Shown: positions 55,601 to 64,000 of the stretch, in pieces
Layout of the letters: every line of letters starts with the position of its first letter
How positions within the stretch are numbered: position 1 is the stretch's first letter
Assembly (NCBI GenBank): GCA_963575645.1
Contig: OY754465.1
Span: 6,696,001-6,760,000 of the forward strand
DNA length: 64,000 nt
Reading direction: 5' to 3'
Origin: Xanthostigma xanthostigma
Lineage: Eukaryota; Arthropoda; Insecta; Raphidioptera; Raphidiidae
Program-made: the position numbers and the translations under genes
The notes under the pieces: model-generated
Told to the model about the DNA's origin: nothing
Database searches by the model: none
The model's input: the letters and a program-made list of their open reading frames with translations, nothing else

Positions 55601-58600
55601 ACGTTACTATTAAGCATATCTGAAAAAATTATATATTTTGCCAAATATCGCAAAATTTCAAGTTTTCATATGCGTTTTGCAAAACTGCAACTTTTTAAGA
55701 CACTAAACGACTTTTGGACTGTTCTATACTAACCGAGCTAATAGAAAATTTCAAGCTGAATCGATTCCGACCATCCGCAACCCCGTATCACGTTTAGTTT
55801 TGGAGATATGAGCGGTTTATTCATAATATTAGGGAAAAACTTAAAAACGCTGTAGCTTCTAAACGACGAAAGATACCGAGACGGGAGTAGTCGGAATCGA
55901 TTCAGCGCGATTTTTTACATAAGAATAACCTCAGTTGTAAGTCGTATGCGAACATTATGACAGTGATTTTTGAGTTTTTTTAAAATCGAAAAAAGTAAGA
56001 AGGGGGGACCCTTCTTACAAAATTGGAAAATTTTCGAAAAATAAATTCGTTTGATATCATGCATACTTATAGAAAAAGTCATTCTGAATCGATTCCGACC
56101 ACCCGCAACCTTGTATCTCTTTTGGTTTCGGAGATATAGCCAATTTAAACTGTTTAAATTTTTTTACACTTTAAACCGTCATAGCGTCTAAACTAACAGA
56201 GATACGAATGTGCGCTTGGTCCCATTCGATTCAGCGTACTTTTTTCTATAAGACACGTTACTATTAAGCATATCTGAAAAAATTATATATTTTGCCAAAT
56301 ATCGCAAAATTTCAAGTTTTCATATGCGTTTTGCAAAACTGCAACTTTTTAAGACACTAAACGACTTTTGGACTGTTCTATACTAACCGAGCTAATAGAA
56401 AATTTCAAGCTGAATCGATTCCGACCATCCGCAACCCCGTATCACGTTTAGTTTTGGAGATATGAGCGGTTTATTCATAATATTAGGGAAAAACTTAAAA
56501 ACGCTGTAGCTTCTAAACGACGAAAGATACCGAGACGGGAGTAGTCGGAATCGATTCAGCGCGATTTTTTACATAAGAATAACCTCAGTTGTAAGTCGTA
56601 TGCGAACATTATGACAGTGATTTTTGAGTTTTTTTAAAATCGAAAAAAGTAAGAAGGGGGGACCCTTCTTACAAAATTGGAAAATTTTCGAAAAATAAAT
56701 TCGTTTGATATCATGCATACTTATAGAAAAAGTCATTCTGAATCGATTCCGACCACCCGCAACCTTGTATCTCTTTTGGTTTCGGAGATATAGCCAATTT
56801 AAACTGTTTAAATTTTTTTACATTTTAAACCGTCATAGCGTCTAAACTAACAGAGATACGAATGTGCGCTTGGTCCCATTCGATTCAGCGTACTTTTTTC
56901 TATAAGACACGTTACTATTAAGCATATCTGAAAAAATTATATATTTTGCCAAATATCGCAAAATTTCAAGTTTTCATATGCGTTTTGCAAAACTGCAACT
57001 TTTTAAGACACTAAACGACTTTTGGACTGTTCTATACTAACCGAGCTAATAGAAAATTTCAAGCTGAATCGATTCCGACCATCCGCAACCCCGTATCACG
57101 TTTAGTTTTGGAGATATGAGCGTTTATTCATAATATTAGGGAAAAACTTAAAAACGCTGTAGCTTCTAAACGACGAAAGATACCGAGACGGGAGTAGTCG
57201 GAACGATTCAGCGCGATTTTTTACATAAGAATAACCTCAGTTGTAAGTCGTATGCGAACATTATGACAGTGATTTTTGAGTTTTTTTAAAATCGAAAAAA
57301 GTAAGAAGGGGGGACCCTTCTTACAAAATTGGAAAATTTTTCGAAAAATAAATTCGTTTGATATCATGCATACTTATAGAAAAAGTCATTCTGAATCGAT
57401 TCCGACCACCCGCAACCTTGTATCTCTTTTGGTTTCGGAGATATAGCCAATTTAAACTGTTTAAATTTTTTTACACTTTAAACCGTCATAGCGTCTAAAC
57501 TAACAGAGATACGAATGTGCGCTTGGTCCCATTCGATTCAGCGTACTTTTTTCTATAAGACACGTTACTATTAAGCATATCTGAAAAAATTATATATTTT
57601 GCCAAATATCGCAAAATTTCAAGTTTTCATATGCGTTTTGCAAAACTGCAACTTTTTAAGACACTAAACGACTTTTGGACTGTTCTATACTAACCGAGCT
57701 AATAGAAAATTTCAAGCTGAATCGATTCCGACCATCCGCAACCCCGTATCACGTTTAGTTTTGGAGATATGAGCGGTTTATTCATAATATTAGGGAAAAA
57801 CTTAAAAACGCTGTAGCTTCTAAACGACGAAAGATACCGAGACGGGAGTAGTCGGAATCGATTCAGCGCGATTTTTTACATAAGAATAACCTCAGTTGTA
57901 AGTCGTATGCGAACATTATGACAGTGATTTTTGAGTTTTTTTAAAATCGAAAAAAGTAAGAAGGGGGGACCCTTCTTACAAAATTGGAAAATTTTCGAAA
58001 AATAAATTCGTTTGATATCATGCATACTTATAGAAAAAGTCATTCTGAATCGATTCCGACCACCCGCAACCTTGTATCTCTTTTGGTTTCGGAGATATAG
58101 CCAATTTAAACTGTTTAAATTTTTTTACACTTTAAACCGTCATAGCGTCTAAACTAACAGAGATACGAATGTGCGCTTGGTCCCATTCGATTCAGCGTAC
58201 TTTTTTCTATAAGACACGTTACTATTAAGCATATCTGAAAAAATTATATATTTTGCCAAATATCGCAAAATTTCAAGTTTTCATATGCGTTTTGCAAAAC
58301 TGCAACTTTTTAAGACACTAAACGACTTTTGGACTGTTCTATACTAACCGAGCTAATAGAAAATTTCAAGCTGAATCGATTCCGACCATCCGCAACCCCG
58401 TATCACGTTTAGTTTTGGAGATATGAGCGGTTTATTCATAATATTAGGGAAAAACTTAAAAACGCTGTAGCTTCTAAACGACGAAAGATACCGAGACGGG
58501 AGTAGTCGGAATCGATTCAGCGCGATTTTTTACATAAGAATAACCTCAGTTGTAAGTCGTATGCGAACATTATGACAGTGATTTTTGAGTTTTTTTAAAA

Positions 58601-61600
58601 TCGAAAAAAGTAAGAAGGGGGGACCCTTCTTACAAAATTGGAAAATTTTCGAAAAATAAATTCGTTTGATATCATGCATACTTATAGAAAAAGTCATTCT
58701 GAATCGATTCCGACCACCCGCAACCTTGTATCTCTTTTGGTTTCGGAGATATAGCCAATTTAAACTGTTTAAATTTTTTTACATTTTAAACCGTCATAGC
58801 GTCTAAACTAACAGAGATACGAATGTGCGCTTGGTCCCATTCGATTCAGCGTACTTTTTTCTATAAGACACGTTACTATTAAGCATATCTGAAAAAATTA
58901 TATATTTTGCCTAATATCGCAAAATTTCAAGTTTTCATATGCGTTTTGCAAAACTGCAACTTTTTAAGACACTAAACGACTTTTGGACTGTTCTATACTA
59001 ACCGAGCTAATAGAAAATTTCAAGCTGAATCGATTCCGACCATCCGCAACCCCGTATCACGTTTAGTTTTGGAGATATGAGCGTTTATTCATAATATTAG
59101 GGAAAAACTTAAAAACGCTGTAGCTTCTAAACGACGAAAGATACCGAGACGGGAGTAGTCGGAATCGATTCAGCGCGATTTTTTACATAAGAATAACCTC
59201 AGTTGTAAGTCGTATGCGAACATTATGACAGTGATTTTTGAGTTTTTTTAAAATCGAAAAAAGTAAGAAGGGGGGACCCTTCTTACAAAATTGGAAAATT
59301 TTCGAAAAATAAATTCGTTTGATATCATGCATACTTATAGAAAAAGTCATTCTGAATCGATTCCGACCACCCGCAACCTTGTATCTCTTTTGGTTTCGGA
59401 GATATAGCCAATTTAAACTGTTTAAATTTTTTTACATTTTAAACCGTCATAGCGTCTAAACTAACAGAGATACGAATGTGCGCTTGGTCCCATTCGATTC
59501 AGCGTACTTTTTTCTATAAGACACGTTACTATTAAGCATATCTGAAAAAATTATATATTTTGCCTAATATCGCAAAATTTCAAGTTTTCATATGCGTTTT
59601 GCAAAACTGCAACTTTTTAAGACACTAAACGACTTTTGGACTGTTCTATACTAACCGAGCTAATAGAAAATTTCAAGCTGAATCGATTCCGACCATCCGC
59701 AACCCCGTATCACGTTTAGTTTTGGAGATATGAGCGTTTATTCATAATATTAGGGAAAAACTTAAAAACGCTGTAGCTTCTAAACGACGAAAGATACCGA
59801 GACGGGAGTAGTCGGAATCGATTCAGCGCGATTTTTTACATAAGAATAACCTCAGTTGTAAGTCGTATGCGAACATTATGACAGTGATTTTTGAGTTTTT
59901 TTAAAATCGAAAAAAGTAAGAAGGGGGGACCCTTCTTACAAAATTGGAAAATTTTCGAAAAATAAATTCGTTTGATATCATGCATACTTATAGAAAAAGT
60001 CATTCTGAATCGATTCCGACCACCCGCAACCTTGTATCTCTTTTGGTTTCGGAGATATAGCCAATTTAAACTGTTTAAATTTTTTTACATTTTAAACCGT
60101 CATAGCGTCTAAACTAACAGAGATACGAATGTGCGCTTGGTCCCATTCGATTCAGCGTACTTTTTTCTATAAGACACGTTACTATTAAGCATATCTGAAA
60201 AAATTATATATTTTGCCTAATATCGCAAAATTTCAAGTTTTCATATGCGTTTTGCAAAACTGCAACTTTTTAAGACACTAAACGACTTTTGGACTGTTCT
60301 ATACTAACCGAGCTAATAGAAAATTTCAAGCTGAATCGATTCCGACCATCCGCAACCCCGTATCACGTTTAGTTTTGGAGATATGAGCGTTTATTCATAA
60401 TATTAGGGAAAAACTTAAAAACGCTGTAGCTTCTAAACGACGAAAGATACCGAGACGGGAGTAGTCGGAATCGATTCAGCGCGATTTTTTACATAAGAAT
60501 AACCTCAGTTGTAAGTCGTATGCGAACATTATGACAGTGATTTTTGAGTTTTTTTAAAATCGAAAAAAGTAAGAAGGGGGGACCCTTCTTACAAAATTGG
60601 AAAATTTTCGAAAAATAAATTCGTTTGATATCATGCATACTTATAGAAAAAGTCATTCTGAATCGATTCCGACCACCCGCAACCTTGTATCTCTTTTGGT
60701 TTCGGAGATATAGCCAATTTAAACTGTTTAAATTTTTTTACATTTTAAACCGTCATAGCGTCTAAACTAACAGAGATACGAATGTGCGCTTGGTCCCATT
60801 CGATTCAGCGTACTTTTTTCTATAAGACACGTTACTATTAAGCATATCTGAAAAAATTATATATTTTGCCTAATATCGCAAAATTTCAAGTTTTCATATG
60901 CGTTTTGCAAAACTGCAACTTTTTAAGACACTAAACGACTTTTGGACTGTTCTATACTAACCGAGCTAATAGAAAATTTCAAGCTGAATCGATTCCGACC
61001 ATCCGCAACCCCGTATCACGTTTAGTTTTGGAGATATGAGCGTTTATTCATAATATTAGGGAAAAACTTAAAAACGCTGTAGCTTCTAAACGACGAAAGA
61101 TACCGAGACGGGAGTAGTCGGAATCGATTCAGCGCGATTTTTTACATAAGAATAACCTCAGTTGTAAGTCGTATGCGAACATTATGACAGTGATTTTTGA
61201 GTTTTTTTAAAATCGAAAAAAGTAAGAAGGGGGGACCCTTCTTACAAAATTGGAAAATTTTCGAAAAATAAATTCGTTTGATATCATGCATACTTATAGA
61301 AAAAGTCATTCTGAATCGATTCCGACCACCCGCAACCTTGTATCTCTTTTGGTTTCGGAGATATAGCCAATTTAAACTGTTTAAATTTTTTTACATTTTA
61401 AACCGTCATAGCGTCTAAACTAACAGAGATACGAATGTGCGCTTGGTCCCATTCGATTCAGCGTACTTTTTTCTATAAGACACGTTACTATTAAGCATAT
61501 CTGAAAAAATTATATATTTTGCCTAATATCGCAAAATTTCAAGTTTTCATATGCGTTTTGCAAAACTGCAACTTTTTAAGACACTAAACGACTTTTGGAC

Positions 61601-64000
61601 TGTTCTATACTAACCGAGCTAATAGAAAATTTCAAGCTGAATCGATTCCGACCATCCGCAACCCCGTATCACGTTTAGTTTTGGAGATATGAGCGTTTAT
61701 TCATAATATTAGGGAAAAACTTAAAAACGCTGTAGCTTCTAAACGACGAAAGATACCGAGACGGGAGTAGTCGGAATCGATTCAGCGCGATTTTTTACAT
61801 AAGAATAACCTCAGTTGTAAGTCGTATGCGAACATTATGACAGTGATTTTTGAGTTTTTTTAAAATCGAAAAAAGTAAGAAGGGGGGACCCTTCTTACAA
61901 AATTGGAAAATTTTCGAAAAATAAATTCGTTTGATATCATGCATACTTATAGAAAAAGTCATTCTGAATCGATTCCGACCACCCGCAACCTTGTATCTCT
62001 TTTGGTTTCGGAGATATAGCCAATTTAAACTGTTTAAATTTTTTTACATTTTAAACCGTCATAGCGTCTAAACTAACAGAGATACGAATGTGCGCTTGGT
62101 CCCATTCGATTCAGCGTACTTTTTTCTATAAGACACGTTACTATTAAGCATATCTGAAAAAATTATATATTTTGCCTAATATCGCAAAATTTGAAGTTTT
62201 CATATGCGTTTTGCAAAACTGCAACTTTTTAAGACACTAAACGACTTTTGGACTGTTCTATACTAACCGAGCTAATAGAAAATTTCAAGCTGAATCGATT
62301 CCGACCATCCGCAACCCCGTATCACGTTTAGTTTTGGAGATATGAGCGTTTATTCATAATATTAGGGAAAAACTTAAAAACGCTGTAGCTTCTAAACGAC
62401 GAAAGATACCGAGACGGGAGTAGTCGGAATCGATTCAGCGCGATTTTTTACATAAGAATAACCTCAGTTGTAAGTCGTATGCGAACATTATGACAGTGAT
62501 TTTTGAGTTTTTTTAAAATCGAAAAAAGTAAGAAGGGGGGACCCTTCTTACAAAATTGGAAAATTTTCGAAAAATAAATTCGTTTGATATCATGCATACT
62601 TATAGAAAAAGTCATTCTGAATCGATTCCGACCACCCGCAACCTTGTATCTCTTTTGGTTTCGGAGATATAGCCAATTTAAACTGTTTAAATTTTTTTAC
62701 ATTTTAAACCGTCATAGCGTCTAAACTAACAGAGATACGAATGTGCGCTTGGTCCCATTCGATTCAGCGTACTTTTTTCTATAAGACACGTTACTATTAA
62801 GCATATCTGAAAAAATTATATATTTTGCCTAATATCGCAAAATTTCAAGTTTTCATATGCGTTTTGCAAAACTGCAACTTTTTAAGACACTAAACGACTT
62901 TTGGACTGTTCTATACTAACCGAGCTAATAGAAAATTTCAAGCTGAATCGATTCCGACCATCCGCAACCCCGTATCACGTTTAGTTTTGGAGATATGAGC
63001 GTTTATTCATAATATTAGGGAAAAACTTAAAAACGCTGTAGCTTCTAAACGACGAAAGATACCGAGACGGGAGTAGTCGGAATCGATTCAGCGCGATTTT
63101 TTACATAAGAATAACCTCAGTTGTAAGTCGTATGCGAACATTATGACAGTGATTTTTGAGTTTTTTTAAAATCGAAAAAAGTAAGAAGGGGGGACCCTTC
63201 TTACAAAATTGAAAAATTTTCGAAAAATAAATTCGTTTGATATCATGCATACTTATAGAAAAAGTCATTCTGAATCGATTCCGACCACCCGCAACCTTGT
63301 ATCTCTTTTGGTTTCGGAGATATAGCCAATTTAAACTGTTAAAATTTTTTTACACTTTAAACCGTCATAGCGTCTAAACTAACAGAGATACGAATGTGCG
63401 CTTGGTCCCATTCGATTCAGCGTACTTTTTTCTATAAGACACGTTACTATTAAGCATATCTGAAAAAATTATATATTTTGCCTAATATCGCAAAATTTCA
63501 AGTTTTCATATGCGTTTTGCAAAACTGCAACTTTTTAAGACACTAAACGACTTTTGGACTGTTCTATACTAACCGAGCTAATAGAAAATTTCAAGCTGAA
63601 TCGATTCCGACCATCCGCAACCCCGTATCACGTTTAGTTTTGGAGATATGAGCGTTTATTCATAATATTAGGGAAAAACTTAAAAACGCTGTAGCTTCTA
63701 AACGACGAAAGATACCGAGACGGGAGTAGTCGGAATCGATTCAGCGCGATTTTTTACATAAGAATAACCTCAGTTGTAAGTCGTATGCGAACATTATGAC
63801 AGTGATTTTTGAGTTTTTTTAAAATCGAAAAAAGTAAGAAGGGGGGACCCTTCTTACAAAATTGAAAAATTTTCGAAAAATAAATTCGTTTGATATCATG
63901 CATACTTATAGAAAAAGTCATTCTGAATCGATTCCGACCACCCGCAACCTTGTATCTCTTTTGGTTTCGGAGATATAGCCAATTTAAACTGTTTAAATTT
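43641..64000 (+). repeat. Satellite array, 653-654 bp monomer, about 31 copies
   Basis: The marker GATATCATGCATA recurs at 44291, 44945, 45598, 46252 and so on to 63892: 31 occurrences with spacings of 653 or 654, apart from 652 and 649 at 49521-50822. Copies differ by very few bases. All units are head to tail, and there is no gene, no inserted element and no open frame of 60 codons across 20 kb. The array continues past the right edge. It is probably heterochromatic; a centromeric role is possible but not shown. Confidence 0.98.
44233..44256 (+). repeat. 24-nt hairpin present in every satellite monomer
   Basis: The arms GTAAGAAGGG and CCCTTCTTAC are perfect complements around the 4-nt loop GGGA. 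The example given is the first copy; it recurs once per 653-654 bp through the array. The diverged relative at 17977-18000 has the same arms with loop GTAT. Confidence 0.9.

Noticed and set aside
43641-64000. Array considered as a CRISPR-like or ribosomal repeat
   Set aside because: Units are 653-654 bp with no short repeat/spacer alternation, no rRNA words and a eukaryotic context.

Overview
This is AT-rich, repeat-saturated nuclear DNA of an insect. The mix supports that: Penelope-like, PIF/Harbinger, hAT, Tc1/mariner and Helitron relics, tRNA-derived SINEs, and very long foldbacks. A sap-feeding hemipteran is possible, but nothing here proves an order. I see no intact protein-coding gene in 64 kb. 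Every open frame longer than about 60 codons that I could interpret is a decayed transposon fragment or a chance frame inside a repeat.

Positions 1-43,215 are a nested mosaic of non-autonomous elements. A short element with asymmetric ends (here 'family A') occurs six times, always in T/A tracts. PIF/Harbinger derivatives occur with broken transposase (5320-5640, 21447-21653) or a broken MADF partner protein (about 11707-11870), alongside several miniature relatives with 3-bp TTA/TAA target duplications. Two hAT miniature elements are bounded by near-exact 8-bp duplications. One Tc1/mariner relic has about 68-bp inverted ends and a frameshifted transposase piece. Penelope-like remnants (30283-30790, 34366-34745) carry hammerhead-ribozyme-like hairpins. 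A minus-strand solo LTR lies at 38821-39501. Helitrons carry a tRNA-Lys-derived segment and end in a hairpin followed by CTAG. Large foldbacks lie at 6671-7228, 13171-13862, 30799-31506 and 33289-33590. One tRNA-Gly(GCC)-like pseudogene sits at 25997-26068.

Positions 43,641-64,000 are one uninterrupted satellite array: a 653-654 bp monomer, about 31 copies, running off the right edge. The array starts directly inside the 5' half of a Helitron. A diverged single-copy relative at 17845-18580 is joined to a Helitron 3' end. Together these suggest the satellite grew out of the internal repeats of a Helitron. Each monomer is an old dimer of two roughly 327-bp units, and each unit is itself an imperfect foldback.

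No genes here work together as a pathway. The main interest is transposon biology: how a Helitron seeds a satellite, an unclassified T-tract-targeting element, and self-cleaving-RNA-like motifs in several Penelope-type tails.
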